Shown here one piece after another: positions 1 to 8,641 of a stretch of 64,000 nucleotides of DNA. The notes below the pieces were generated by a model. The model was not told where the DNA came from and ran no database searches. It saw only the letters and a program-made list of their open reading frames with translations. Numbering within the stretch: the stretch's first letter is position 1; each line of letters begins with the position of its first letter. Where the stretch lies: NCBI GenBank assembly GCA_026390575.1, contig JAPLFR010000001.1:124001-188000 (forward strand), written 5' to 3'. Position numbers and translations under genes: made by a program. The stretch comes from Ignavibacteriales bacterium (GTDB lineage: Bacteria > Bacteroidota > Ignavibacteria > UBA10030).

Positions 1-8
1 AGTATGGC

Positions 9-1349
9 ATGGACGACACGGACGGCTTCAAACCGCAAGAGTATCAACAGCGCCGGGCAGCAGTTACTGCAATGATGGATTCTGGCTCTGTTGCTGTTTT
101 TCATGCAAATGATTCCGACAATCGGAATGGAGATGTGGATTACAAATTTCGGCAGAATGATAATTTTTTGTATCTCACAGGCTGCAATGAAACGAACAGC
201 ACACTGATACTTGCACCAAACGGAATACGAATAGACAGTGCTACGATCGCGAAGGAAATCTTCTTTGTCGGAGAACACATGAAAAGCTGGAGCGGCGACA
301 ATCTTGGTTTGGAAGGAGCGAAACACGTACTTGGTTTCGGCGCTCAAGAGAACAAGAGTGTTGTGCTCACAACCGAAAAGTTGAAAGAACTCTTACCGCA
401 AATTCTTCAATCGAAAAATATTCTCTATTACACACCTTCCTTGCCTGATATTCTTTTCGACCCTATTTCAAGTACAAAATTTGTGGCAGTACGTGAAGTG
501 AGAAAAAAGTTGGAAGAAAAATATCCGAATCTTACAATAAAAGGTTCTGGATTGTTAGTGAATGATTTGCGCTCCGTGAAATCTCCAGCAGAATTGGTAT
601 TCATACAGAAGGCAATCGATGCTACCGTGTTTGGATGTATTGAAGCAATAAAAAGTTGTGAACCGGGGATGTACGAATACGAACTTCAAGCAGTCATCGA
701 ATATTGCTGCACGCGGAGCGGCTGTGAATTCTACGGTTTTCCCTCCATCGTCGGTTCTGGACCTAACACGTTGAGCATTCATTACGATGCAAACCGCAGG
801 CGAATGAGCGGCGGAGAGCTCGTCGTGATGGATATTGGCGGGGAATACCATGGCTACTCAGCTGATGTAACGCGCACGATTCCGGTGAATGGAACATATT
901 CTTCAGCACAAAGGGAAATCTACGAGCTTGTTTTACGTGCACAGAATTCAGCGATCAAAGAAGTCAGATCAGATGTACCGATGAATGTGTCGGGAACAAA
1001 GGCAATGGAAGTTCTCGGTGAAGGGTTGGTGAAACTGGGCATTATTCAAGATAAAAGCGAAGCAAAAAAATATTGCCCGCATGGGATCAGCCACTTTATA
1101 GGATTGGATGTCCATGATGTTGGTTCGACAACAAAGTTGATACCAGGAATGGTCTTAACAATGGAGCCCGGATTATATATTCCTGACAGTAGTAACTGTG
1201 ACAAAAAGTACTGGGGTATCGGAATCCGAATTGAAGATGACCTCCTGGTAACCGAGAATGGATGTACAGTACTTTCGAAGACCGCGCCGCGAACGGTAGA
1301 AGAAATTGAAGCATTGATGAAACAGGGTAAAAGATCGAGAGAAAAATGA
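9..1349 (+). CDS. pepP: Xaa-Pro aminopeptidase (M24B, aminopeptidase P)
   Basis: Removes N-terminal residues preceding proline; a two-metal hydrolase. Residues about 8-140 match the aminopeptidase P N-terminal domain (YKFRQNDNFLYLTG) and about 190-430 the pita-bread M24 domain. The usual metal ligands are visible: Asp in MDIGG and ADVTRT, His in HGISHFIGLDVHD, Glu in MEPGLY and RIEDD. Length (446 aa) is close to E. coli PepP. The reading frame stays open to the left edge of the window, so an upstream start, possibly with a signal peptide, cannot be excluded. It lies 123 bp before the GAF-GGDEF gene with no sign of coupling. Confidence 0.93.
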   Translation: MDDTDGFKPQEYQQRRAAVTAMMDSGSVAVFHANDSDNRNGDVDYKFRQNDNFLYLTGCNETNSTLILAPNGIRIDSATIAKEIFFVGEHMKSWSGDNLGLEGAKHVLGFGAQENKSVVLTTEKLKELLPQILQSKNILYYTPSLPDILFDPISSTKFVAVREVRKKLEEKYPNLTIKGSGLLVNDLRSVKSPAELVFIQKAIDATVFGCIEAIKSCEPGMYEYELQAVIEYCCTRSGCEFYGFPSIVGSGPNTLSIHYDANRRRMSGGELVVMDIGGEYHGYSADVTRTIPVNGTYSSAQREIYELVLRAQNSAIKEVRSDVPMNVSGTKAMEVLGEGLVKLGIIQDKSEAKKYCPHGISHFIGLDVHDVGSTTKLIPGMVLTMEPGLYIPDSSNCDKKYWGIGIRIEDDLLVTENGCTVLSKTAPRTVEEIEALMKQGKRSREK

Positions 1350-1472
1350 AAAAGTATGAGGAAAAAGGTAGGACAACAGAAGAGATAAATACATTATCAT
1401 CATAGTATAAATATTTTTCATCGATATTTTTTCTCAAGTGTTTCTCAATCACATCCAGCAAGGAGGTGGCGT

Positions 1473-2474
1473 ATGTCTCACTTGAAACCTGAAGAATGCC
1501 TGCACTTTTTCTCTGAAGTTCTGAGTATTCTCAAATCTACACACGAACCGGAGCGCGTGCTTTCGCTCATTGTCGATCGAATCGTGCGTATCTTCGGCTG
1601 TCAAACCTGTGCAGTGATTATCATCGATCCTGCAACGGAGTACTTGCAAGTATTCACAAATCATAATTTATCTCACCGCTATGTAAAAGAATTCCGGCGC
1701 TCGCTCGGTACCGGTGCGATTGCCAAAATGCTATCCACGGGAAAGCCAATACTCATTGCAGATGGAGAACGAGAATCACAGCTCGCGGCTGAAGTGCAGT
1801 TGGAACACTCATTTCGTTCTGCTGTGTGTTTACAGATCTCAGCAGAACTTCGGACACTTGGTTATCTCTATGCCGATGCGCGTGAACCGGATACCTTTAC
1901 CGAGCACGATTTGCGGACACTCCAGAGCTTTGCCGATCTCACAAGCATTGCCTTGAATAAATCCTATCTCTATGAAAAGAATCTGCGTTTAGATAAAATT
2001 GACCATGAAACGGAATTAGAAAAGTACGCGCCTTTTCTTGAACGGCTCAATGCCAGTATCTCCCGCGCCGAAGAAAGCCATGAGAGTATCTCTCTCTTCA
2101 TTTTGGATATTGATAACTACAAACAAATTGGCGGAACGTACGGCTATGAAGCGTCGAAAAAAGTGCTGAAAGAAATTGCGAGTCTTGTCAAAGCTCGCGT
2201 ACGTCCTATGGATGCTGCCAGTCGTTATGGATTTGACGAAATTATCGTTCTTCGCGAGAATGCTTCACTGGAAGCAGGTATAGCATTCGCTGAAGAATTG
2301 CGCAAGACGATTGAGGAGAAAGAATTTACTCAACAGGGAATTCGCACAACGGTCAGCATTGGTATAGCGGCATTGCCGAAGAACGCTGTCTCGGAAAAGG
2401 AATTGTTGATTGCTGTCAAAGAGGCACTGTATGATGCCCAGCGCAATGGAAGAAATAGAATAGCACATCTTTAA
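1473..2474 (+). CDS. GAF-GGDEF protein with degenerate GGDEF motif
   Basis: Cytoplasmic signalling protein of 333 aa. Residues about 20-165 form a GAF sensor domain; about 200-330 a diguanylate-cyclase fold (SLFILDIDNYKQIGGTYG, then TVSIGIAAL and a C-terminal YDAQRNGRNRI). The active-site signature reads RYGFDEI instead of RYGGDEF, so the second Gly and the Phe are replaced, and enzymatic cyclase activity is doubtful. It may bind nucleotide or act as a scaffold. A strong AAGGAGG sits 6-7 bases before the start. The REC-PAS gene follows 33 bp later on the same strand, so both probably belong to one signalling unit. Confidence 0.88.
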   Translation: MSHLKPEECLHFFSEVLSILKSTHEPERVLSLIVDRIVRIFGCQTCAVIIIDPATEYLQVFTNHNLSHRYVKEFRRSLGTGAIAKMLSTGKPILIADGERESQLAAEVQLEHSFRSAVCLQISAELRTLGYLYADAREPDTFTEHDLRTLQSFADLTSIALNKSYLYEKNLRLDKIDHETELEKYAPFLERLNASISRAEESHESISLFILDIDNYKQIGGTYGYEASKKVLKEIASLVKARVRPMDAASRYGFDEIIVLRENASLEAGIAFAEELRKTIEEKEFTQQGIRTTVSIGIAALPKNAVSEKELLIAVKEALYDAQRNGRNRIAHL

Positions 2475-2507
2475 ACGGCGGAAAAAAGAAAAATGAAAGA
2501 GGATGTT

Positions 2508-3980
2508 ATGGACACGTTGCATGTTCTCATGATCGAAGACTCCGAAAACGATGCTGATCTCGTATTGCGACAGTTAAAAAAAGCGCACTATACAGTATAT
2601 CACGAACGAATCGAGACTATCGATGAGATGAAAGCGGCTTTAAAAATCCTCGCTTGGGACATTATCATTGCCGATTATAAATTGCCGCGGTTTAATGCGT
2701 CTGTTGCCCTCGCACTGTTACAAGAATCTGCCCTGGATATTCCCTTTATTGTCGTTTCTGATAAAATCGGCGAAGAAACTGCAGTGGAACTTTTAAAATC
2801 CGGTGCGAATGACTACATCATGAAAGACAAACTCATCCACTTGGTGCCGGTAGTAGAACGCGAAATTGAAGAGGCACGAGTGCGCAGGGAGCATCATCAA
2901 ACAGAAGAAGCACTGCGTGAGAGCGAAGAACGGTATCGGTGTCTCATCGAGTTTTCCCCGGATACTGTTGCTGTGCATGCCAACGGAAGGATCGTATACG
3001 TTAACCCCGCCGCAGTCAAGTTGTTACGCGCGCACGACAGATCGGAACTGATTGGCAAACCAGTCCTCGATGTTGTTCACCCGGATTTTAAGGAATTTGT
3101 GCATAAGCGGATTATTGGAGCAATGGAATACGGTAAAGCACAACCTATGACAGAGGAAAAATTCTTGTGTGTGGATGGAACAGTCGTCGATGTGGAAGTG
3201 GTGTCCGCTCCAATTACGTTCAATGGAATAAACGCAGTTCAAGTCATAGCACGCGACATCACAAAGCGTAAACGGGCAGAAGAAGCATTGCGCGTGAGTG
3301 AAGAACGGTATCGAACATTGTCCGAAGCAGCACATGATATGATCTTTATTGTCAACCGTGATGATCTCGTGGAATACGTAAATACATCCGCTGCTGAACT
3401 ATTCCACCAACGACCGGAAGAGATTATTGGAAAAACAAGGGTCTCATTGTTCCCGCCAGAAATATCATACAAGCAGCAACGATCTTTGCAAAATGTTTTT
3501 GAAACAGGAAAACCCCACTATGATGAAAGCAAAGCTGCACATAAAGATCAAGTGATCTGGCTCAGCACGTGGTTGGTGCCGCTTCGAGATGATACCGGCC
3601 ATGTTTCTGCTGTGATGGGTGTCTCACGCGACATCACGAATCGAAAGTGGTTGGAAGAAGATAAACAAAAACTTTTTCACAGACTTCAAGAGGCAATCGC
3701 TCAAGTCAAGACATTAAGTGGTTTGCTCCCGATATGTTCGGTATGCAAGAAGATACGAGACGATAAAGGATACTGGCAGCAAGTTGAGGGTTATATTCAG
3801 AAGCACACAGATGCAAAGTTCACACATGGTGTATGCCCCGATTGTTTTCCGAAATTGTATCCTGAGTTTGACACTGCCGAACTAAAAGGGACAGAGAAAC
3901 TGAAAAGAACAAAGAAACCAAAAGGAATAAAGAAACAAAAAGGAACAAAGAAATTTAAAAAAGCAGAGAAAAAACGATGA
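2508..3980 (+). CDS. Response regulator with REC and two PAS domains
   Basis: About 490 aa. An N-terminal receiver domain (VLMIEDSENDA; phospho-acceptor Asp in IIADYKLP; Lys in IMKDK) is followed by two PAS domains, each introduced by ALR(E/V)SEERYR, and by a C-terminal segment with CSVCKKIRDDKGYW and a second CPDC pair, common at the end of PAS regulators in this kind of genome. No HTH, kinase or GGDEF output is seen. I chose the start at 2508 because an AAAGAGG Shine-Dalgarno lies just upstream; an in-frame ATG at 2493 gives 5 more residues. The last ~33 residues are a Lys-rich degenerate repeat (KGTEKLKRTKKPKGIKK) that looks expanded from short A-rich units. Confidence 0.87.
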   Translation: MDTLHVLMIEDSENDADLVLRQLKKAHYTVYHERIETIDEMKAALKILAWDIIIADYKLPRFNASVALALLQESALDIPFIVVSDKIGEETAVELLKSGANDYIMKDKLIHLVPVVEREIEEARVRREHHQTEEALRESEERYRCLIEFSPDTVAVHANGRIVYVNPAAVKLLRAHDRSELIGKPVLDVVHPDFKEFVHKRIIGAMEYGKAQPMTEEKFLCVDGTVVDVEVVSAPITFNGINAVQVIARDITKRKRAEEALRVSEERYRTLSEAAHDMIFIVNRDDLVEYVNTSAAELFHQRPEEIIGKTRVSLFPPEISYKQQRSLQNVFETGKPHYDESKAAHKDQVIWLSTWLVPLRDDTGHVSAVMGVSRDITNRKWLEEDKQKLFHRLQEAIAQVKTLSGLLPICSVCKKIRDDKGYWQQVEGYIQKHTDAKFTHGVCPDCFPKLYPEFDTAELKGTEKLKRTKKPKGIKKQKGTKKFKKAEKKR

Positions 3981-4038
3981 TGTTATGGATATTATTTCTA
4001 TAGCATCAAATTTTCTATGAACATGAGGAGGTAACAAG

Positions 4039-4248
4039 ATTCCTAATACAACCTTAGATCGCCAAATTGACGAAGCGGTGTATGAGTTGTACGGGTTGAC
4101 TGAGGAAGAGATAAAGATTGCGGAGCCCGCCAAAAAGCATAGCGGGGAGCGCCTGATTAGGCGGCATTTTATGTTTTTGATATCGACAAATGTAGCATAT
4201 ACTGCACGTCAAGAGAATCTGAAATCAAGCCCAAGATTTTATTTCTAA
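4039..4248 (+). pseudogene. Remnant of an adenine methylase/type IIG R-M C-terminus
   Basis: The frame from 4027 to 4248 encodes LDRQIDEAVYELYGLTEEEI, the C-terminal signature of N6-adenine methylases of the Eco57I/type IIG group. There is no ATG in frame; an AGGAGG stands 8 bases before an ATT codon at 4039. The typical terminal segment then runs into sequence of the first attC-like site (PAKKHSGERLIRR) and stops at 4248, overlapping the end of the methyltransferase gene on the other strand. It is best read as a gene tail truncated at the edge of the cassette array; rare ATT initiation of a short protein is a weaker alternative. Confidence 0.55.
4126..4162 (-). other. attC-like half-site at array end
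   Basis: On the minus strand GCCGCCTAAT is followed by AGGCGCTCCCCGC and a hairpin (CCCGC/GCGGG, 4126-4146). It lies directly beyond the stop of the methyltransferase gene. The distal GTTRRRY box is missing, so only part of the site remains. It also forms the junction with the truncated R-M fragment. Confidence 0.5.
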
Positions 4249-4990
4249 AACTCAATCGAAGCCCACTTATCTTGAAGGTGTAAAACGTATTTAATATCCT
4301 AATCCTATTATCCCATGAAGTTATGATTGACTTATTCTTTAGACCCCATTTAAAGAATGATTTGGAATCTAATCCAGATTTATGAATTATTTGGTTTGCT
4401 ATATTAACTCCTTTGGGGGATGTTACATCAAAAAACAATTCGGAATTATCAAATTTGTCGGCGAGCTTAACAATGAAATTCTTTATTTCTCCTTCTTCAA
4501 AATAAACGAATACTCCGGTTGCTATAAACAGAACCTTATCAGGGCTAACAATCTTATTAAACCATTTTGTGTCAAGAAAAGAACATGAAATAAAGTCTCT
4601 GTTTCCGTTCTCACTCATGAATTTCTTTCTTAAATCTATCACATCTGGAAGGTCTAAGTCATACCAAAGAATCGACTTATTATTAAGTCTTTCATAAGTA
4701 GTGTCTAATCCACAACCAATATTTACAATTGTTCCGTTGGGATGATTGGTGATAAAGTTTTCTATTACGGAATCAAATCTTTTGCAACGTGCGATCCATG
4801 CAATCTGACTAATTTCAGATATATTTTTCGACATCTGCGATAAATCATAATCAACAAGGTCAATAATTTTTACTGCTGCTTTATCAATCAATATTGGTTT
4901 ATTCTTTTTAGCTTCGACTGCTCTTGCCCATACCGGCATAAAAAGAGTTTTTTGAATGTCTCCTAATTCGACTTTAATTTTATTATTCAT
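4169..4990 (-). CDS. Class I SAM methyltransferase, leucine carboxyl MTase (PPM1/LCM) family
   Basis: 273 aa. Residues about 85-100 contain the SAM-binding VNIGCGLDT loop with the downstream acidic YDLDLPDV, and FIATGVFVYF matches the family's conserved GVxxYL block. Such bacterial enzymes O-methylate small carboxylic substrates; the substrate here is unknown. An AAGGAAT Shine-Dalgarno precedes the ATG at 4990. The gene fills one cassette between attC-like sites and is more AT-rich than the chromosome around it, consistent with acquisition. Confidence 0.82.
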   Translation of the reverse strand: MNNKIKVELGDIQKTLFMPVWARAVEAKKNKPILIDKAAVKIIDLVDYDLSQMSKNISEISQIAWIARCKRFDSVIENFITNHPNGTIVNIGCGLDTTYERLNNKSILWYDLDLPDVIDLRKKFMSENGNRDFISCSFLDTKWFNKIVSPDKVLFIATGVFVYFEEGEIKNFIVKLADKFDNSELFFDVTSPKGVNIANQIIHKSGLDSKSFFKWGLKNKSIITSWDNRIRILNTFYTFKISGLRLSFRNKILGLISDSLDVQYMLHLSISKT

Positions 4991-5028
4991 GTTTTATTCC
5001 TTTGGTTCTCAACGTATTTCTTAATTGC

Positions 5029-5100
5029 CGCTAACCAACCGGCTTTTTTCCGCGTTGTTTGCCTGCCCGCCGTCTTTTGAGCGGGAGCTCCTCGTTAGGC
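5029..5100 (-). other. attC-like site, 72 bp
   Basis: Minus-strand GCCTAAC (5094-5100) lies 10 bp past the stop of the 5111-5782 gene; GTTAGCG (5029-5035) precedes the next gene. Between them is a CCCGCT...GGCGGG stem. Box spacing is within the normal attC range. The segment AAAGACGGCGGG is shared with the site at 6711-6749. Confidence 0.65.
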
Positions 5101-5110
5101 GGCGAATCAT

Positions 5111-5782
5111 TCAACTTATTGGTCTTCTTGGGAACAACATAGGCGTCCTGGATTTGTACTCCATGTAGGATGCCCCAAATCGAATCTCCAATTCTCGCTC
5201 TTCATACACTTTCACGAAGAAAAGCAATGCTGGTGCAAACAGGATGAGAACCCAGAGCACAAACAGCACTGACTGAAACCAGATTCCCAATGATAGGAAC
5301 CAGGCCAGACCTGCAAGCACCATAGGATTACGAGTCCAAGCATACAACCAATCTACCGCCAATTTCCGACTGAGCTGTATGAAAAAGGGGGCACCGAATC
5401 CTTTCAAAGCAAGGTTTACCACTACCAGCAAAGAAGCCACCCCAGTAATAATGACCAGCGCCAAGCCGATTCCAGATGGTACTGGGAGTACCCAACCAGA
5501 CCAATCTTGATGCGTGGTTACTGCTCGAACTATAGGAACACCAAACGTAAAACCCAGACCAACATGTACAAACGTCGTCGTCCAGATGGCGCGGCCCATT
5601 GTTCGGTGTCGGTCTAGTATCTTCCTGCCGAGCCAAACAAGGGGGAATGTAAACAATACCCCTCCCATAATGACGGTAAGATTCATGGCATTTGACAGTG
5701 GTACATCTGGCGTCCACCAGAAGACAAGGCAGATAAACGCTAAAAGGGCAACCCTGACGAGAAATTCAATTATTTGTCTCAT
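5111..5782 (-). CDS. Isoprenylcysteine carboxyl methyltransferase-like integral membrane protein
   Basis: 223 aa with about six hydrophobic helices and a C-terminal ICMT/PEMT signature (KVYEERELEIRFGASYMEYK, then FPRR), the region that binds SAM in this family. Predicted to methylate a membrane-embedded substrate; bacterial members have no agreed substrate. Its stop is followed within 10 bp by an attC-like box, so the gene is a single-gene cassette. Confidence 0.8.
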   Translation of the reverse strand: MRQIIEFLVRVALLAFICLVFWWTPDVPLSNAMNLTVIMGGVLFTFPLVWLGRKILDRHRTMGRAIWTTTFVHVGLGFTFGVPIVRAVTTHQDWSGWVLPVPSGIGLALVIITGVASLLVVVNLALKGFGAPFFIQLSRKLAVDWLYAWTRNPMVLAGLAWFLSLGIWFQSVLFVLWVLILFAPALLFFVKVYEERELEIRFGASYMEYKSRTPMLFPRRPIS

Positions 5783-5813
5783 GGTATCGTCTATTCTTTG
5801 GTTTTGCGAAGCT

Positions 5814-5944
5814 GCCTAACAGCCAGCGGCTTAATAATGTAATCCCGCATAATCCGTCCCGACATTGTCGGGACGAGACCGCGACGAAGTCGGGCGGGAT
5901 TTCCTCTCCTATAGATCATTCGCTCTTCATTCTTAACTCTTAAC
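5814..5944 (-). other. Degenerate attC-like site carrying an inserted hairpin
   Basis: A clear GTTAGGC box (minus, 5814-5820) with an adjacent AGCCGCTGGCT arm stands before the ICMT-like gene. The opposite RYYYAAC box is not recognisable. Between them is a GTCCCGACA/TGTCGGGAC stem (5856-5874) and a CCCGCCCGACTTCGTCGCGG block, probably a later insertion. Confidence 0.5.
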
Positions 5945-6700
5945 TCATTGCACCCCATCCCATCCATCAAGCACAACTTTGCGTTCTAATTCTTTTTCCA
6001 ATTTATTTGGTAGAGCAGGGAAGAAATCAATCCCTGTAATCTTTTCGACGCTATCTGCTGGCACAGCAAACGTTGCAAGTGCGGCATCTGATTTTTTATG
6101 AGGGAAAAGAAAAGCGATCATCTTCTTGTCGGTTTTTGTATTCACAAGAACGACTTTATAAAATTGCATCGGTACACTGATATCCTTCTTCGGGCCAATT
6201 CTCTGCAAACCGTTCTTTAAAACAGCCCCGCTTACGACATAGAGCTCTTTATATTTTTTTGCCCATTCTCGCACTTTCATTTCGAGCTTCTTCCAGATGC
6301 CTCTATTGAAGCTACCCATCTGCGGCGTCATATTGCTCATATAGAAAGTTGAATCGGTCGCTTCCTGCGAAAAACTCATATCTTCTGCCGGACATAAATG
6401 CCCTCGGTCGTAATCCTTCCCAGGATAATCGTCCTTTCCTGCGGTTCCTCCGGGTACAAGCGAATCATAACAAAAATTATCCTTTCGTTCTGCCGGACCA
6501 ACGATCATCGTATTTGTTAACCTGTACGCAACCCATTCAGCATCTTTATACTTATGTACATATGAAAGCGAATAGTATTTGTGTTGTACTAAAAATCCCT
6601 TTTTCGTTTTAGGCTGATAATTAAACTCCTGCGCAGTGCTTTGTTCTGTAAAAGACCCGCACAGGAGGATGAGGAATATCAAATAATATTTATTTTTCAT
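5945..6700 (-). CDS. Secreted DNA/RNA non-specific endonuclease (NUC1 family)
   Basis: 251 aa with an N-terminal signal peptide (KYYLIFLILLCGSFT) and the beta-beta-alpha-Me nuclease active site YDRGHLCPAEDM, in which the His is the general base and a downstream Asn (MSNMTPQ) binds the metal. Such enzymes degrade extracellular nucleic acid. Length and the start of the domain fit the family. It is a single-gene cassette in the array, on the same strand as its neighbours. Confidence 0.9.
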   Translation of the reverse strand: MKNKYYLIFLILLCGSFTEQSTAQEFNYQPKTKKGFLVQHKYYSLSYVHKYKDAEWVAYRLTNTMIVGPAERKDNFCYDSLVPGGTAGKDDYPGKDYDRGHLCPAEDMSFSQEATDSTFYMSNMTPQMGSFNRGIWKKLEMKVREWAKKYKELYVVSGAVLKNGLQRIGPKKDISVPMQFYKVVLVNTKTDKKMIAFLFPHKKSDAALATFAVPADSVEKITGIDFFPALPNKLEKELERKVVLDGWDGVQ

Positions 6701-6710
6701 TGTTTTCCAT

Positions 6711-6749
6711 TTACCCGCCGTCTTGTTGGGTGGTAGTGCCTGGTTAGGC
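6711..6749 (-). other. attC-like site, shortened
   Basis: Minus-strand GCGCCTAAC box (6743-6749) then CAGGCACTACCACCC and AAGACGGCGGG, as in the site at 5029-5100. The GTTRRRY box expected near 6711 has decayed to GGGTAAA. Confidence 0.55.
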
Positions 6750-6763
6750 GCCGTTGTGAAAAA

Positions 6764-7381
6764 TTATTTCTGAAATGCATGTGGATCATATAAGGTTTTA
6801 TGATCTAATGGTAAATTTAGTTTCTTACTGATGATCTCATCCTCAGGCATATTTTCGAGTAAAGAATATCTTTCAACAAGTGGCTTAAACTTTTCAATCC
6901 CATAAGGCCCTAAACAGTTATAGAAAAGCAGAAGCAACTCTTGGCTAGAAAGTTGGGCTCGGACAAGATGCACGAAATATTCCTTTTTCTTCGATTTAGA
7001 ATCATCAATGAACTTAATTATATGATAAAGATTGCGGAAATAATGCCCGATTTCTGGCTGACGAGTTGGAAAGAAGGTTCGGTAAGCCGCGCTAATAATT
7101 GCACCTTGTTCTGCTAAATGATTTTTCGCGTACTCCTTTTGAAATGAAGCAAGAAATTCACTATTGAATACTTCAAAATTTCTTCTTCCATGAACAGGCA
7201 AATTGCCTACATATCTCTCTATAGCGTTTACTATTCCATGATGAAGGTTCAGAAGTTGAAAAAATTGATTTTCAAAGCTTTGCCTATTTTGGGAAGTAAG
7301 TAACTTGTACGTAACAACCGTATAGAAAGCGAGTACAATCAGAGAACCAATTTGAACTAATTCAGAAGTGGTCAAACACAT
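6764..7381 (-). CDS. Putative phage abortive infection protein (AbiC-like, putAbiC)
   Basis: 205 aa. One N-terminal transmembrane helix (LVQIGSLIVLAFYTVVTYKLL) is followed by a cytoplasmic helical domain with the family pattern FENQFFQLLNLHHGIV and HYFRNLYHIIKFID. Related proteins are annotated as membrane-linked abortive-infection factors; activity here is inferred from similarity only. A GGAGGTAAAAT precedes the start. It is alone in its cassette, next to a HEPN cassette and an R-M cassette, giving the array a defence flavour. Confidence 0.72.
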   Translation of the reverse strand: MCLTTSELVQIGSLIVLAFYTVVTYKLLTSQNRQSFENQFFQLLNLHHGIVNAIERYVGNLPVHGRRNFEVFNSEFLASFQKEYAKNHLAEQGAIISAAYRTFFPTRQPEIGHYFRNLYHIIKFIDDSKSKKKEYFVHLVRAQLSSQELLLLFYNCLGPYGIEKFKPLVERYSLLENMPEDEIISKKLNLPLDHKTLYDPHAFQK

Positions 7382-7410
7382 ATTTTACCTCCTCTATTAT
7401 TTTCAATGTT

Positions 7411-7625
7411 GCCTAACGGATGGCGGCTAAGTGGAGCATGGCGTGAAGCGTCACTGCCTCACTGATAACTTTCAAAATGTACTAAACGAACCAAGTTCAA
7501 GCTCGAGTGATTACTATTAAGAACCGAAACCTCTACGCGCCATGTGTGATTTTTGTATCCCGCAGCTTTTTTTCGGGACTTAACGTACTCAGCTGACAAC
7601 CGTCAGCTTGAGTGCCTGGTTAGGT
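7411..7625 (-). other. VCR-like attC site, 215 bp
   Basis: Minus strand: ACCTAAC (7619-7625), CAGGCACTCAAGCTGACGG, a hairpin AGCTGAC/GTCAGCT, a TTTCGGTTCTTAATA block, CTTAGCCGCCATCC, GTTAGGC (7411-7417). It is clearly homologous to the site at 8875-9032 but has two extra segments, one a TCCCG/CGGGA stem. It is longer than most attC sites. Confidence 0.68.
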
Positions 7626-7634
7626 TGCGCACAC

Positions 7635-8372
7635 TTAACTTAGGCCAGCTGTTTTCAACAAACGACTCCAATCACGATAGAAGAGAGCAATTCGAGAAAT
7701 ATCATCTTTTGAGAGAAGAACGCTATGGGCTAGGTTATTGCGTGCCATATAGATTTCATTCATTTTCGCATCAAACCAAGCTTGATCAACAATGATGAAC
7801 TTGAAATGAGGATACTGGTAATCAATTATAGTTTTTAAATCCGCGAAATTACAGTAAAGAATATCTTTCTTTCCACGACGTTCTCGGTATGGATAGTTCG
7901 CTTCCTTCTTCTTTATACGATTTACGCTCTTGACTACATCCGGATCTATGAGATCAGGCCACCAATTTACATTTATCTTCTTCAGTATAGATTCTATTAG
8001 CGTTCTGATAGATGTCTCTAGAACAACAACCTGCGGATAGGTTTCTTGACCTATGGCCATTGCGCGTGAAATAGTGCTAAGTGGTACTAAAGGAAACGCG
8101 TATTTGGCTTTTACCGATCCGGGCTGCCTCTTTGGAGAAACCTGACGAGGTGCAGGCATATCCTTGGGGACAAGCGCCCTTACGCGATCGAGCTGATCGA
8201 GTTTGAGATAGCGTGAAAGGTCCAAGCCCTCTTTATGTGCAATCACATATACGGCTTCCTCTGTAGTCATTGGACCAAATTTGTCTTTGATCTTCTTGGC
8301 ACGAAAACTCAAAGCCTGTTGAGTGACCTTGAGGCGGGAAAGAAGCTCCCTGCGTAAGGATTTGTTTACCAC
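7635..8372 (-). CDS. Swt1-type HEPN domain protein
   Basis: 245 aa. The C-terminal half (about 120-240) resembles the Swt1 HEPN domain and carries ARNNLAHS, an R-x4-H motif typical of HEPN ribonuclease sites. The N-terminal part is basic and helical. It starts with GTG; AAGGAG, overlapping the last codons of the upstream HTH gene, is the ribosome site, so the two are translationally linked. With the two small HTH genes upstream it forms one three-gene cassette. HEPN proteins in such settings are often toxins or defence effectors; that role is inference. Confidence 0.68.
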   Translation of the reverse strand: MVNKSLRRELLSRLKVTQQALSFRAKKIKDKFGPMTTEEAVYVIAHKEGLDLSRYLKLDQLDRVRALVPKDMPAPRQVSPKRQPGSVKAKYAFPLVPLSTISRAMAIGQETYPQVVVLETSIRTLIESILKKINVNWWPDLIDPDVVKSVNRIKKKEANYPYRERRGKKDILYCNFADLKTIIDYQYPHFKFIIVDQAWFDAKMNEIYMARNNLAHSVLLSKDDISRIALFYRDWSRLLKTAGLS

Positions 8373-8375
8373 TGC

Positions 8376-8600
8376 CTACTCCTTGATTTTCGGATGCTTC
8401 TTGGACTCCGCAATTCGGACGGCCACGGTATTTGAAGTGGTCTCATAGATTGCAGCTATTTCAGAATTACTGAATCCAAGTCTACGCAGTAAGGGAGCAC
8501 CCTCAGAAAGAGTCATTTTTGATACTGTTTGATATGCTATTAATCGAGACAAAATGGTAAGTTGATTTTGAACATCTTGGAGTATCTGGTCGCTACTCAT
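8376..8600 (-). CDS. Small HTH (sigma/ROK-like helix-turn-helix) protein
   Basis: 74 aa. The segment LLRRLGFSNSEIAAIYETTSNTVAVRI is a sigma-70 region-4/LuxR-like helix-turn-helix; the N-terminal 30 residues form an amphipathic helix. GGAGGTAAT precedes the ATG. It stands 3 bp before the HEPN gene and 41 bp after another small HTH gene. Probably a DNA-binding regulator or antitoxin-like partner of the HEPN protein. Confidence 0.7.
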   Translation of the reverse strand: MSSDQILQDVQNQLTILSRLIAYQTVSKMTLSEGAPLLRRLGFSNSEIAAIYETTSNTVAVRIAESKKHPKIKE

Positions 8601-8641
8601 ATTACCTCCTATTATTGATGAAATCGCAAATTTCTAAAGAG

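Noticed and set aside
4382-4588. 68-codon frame opposite the SAM methyltransferase
   Set aside because: Antisense shadow without support.
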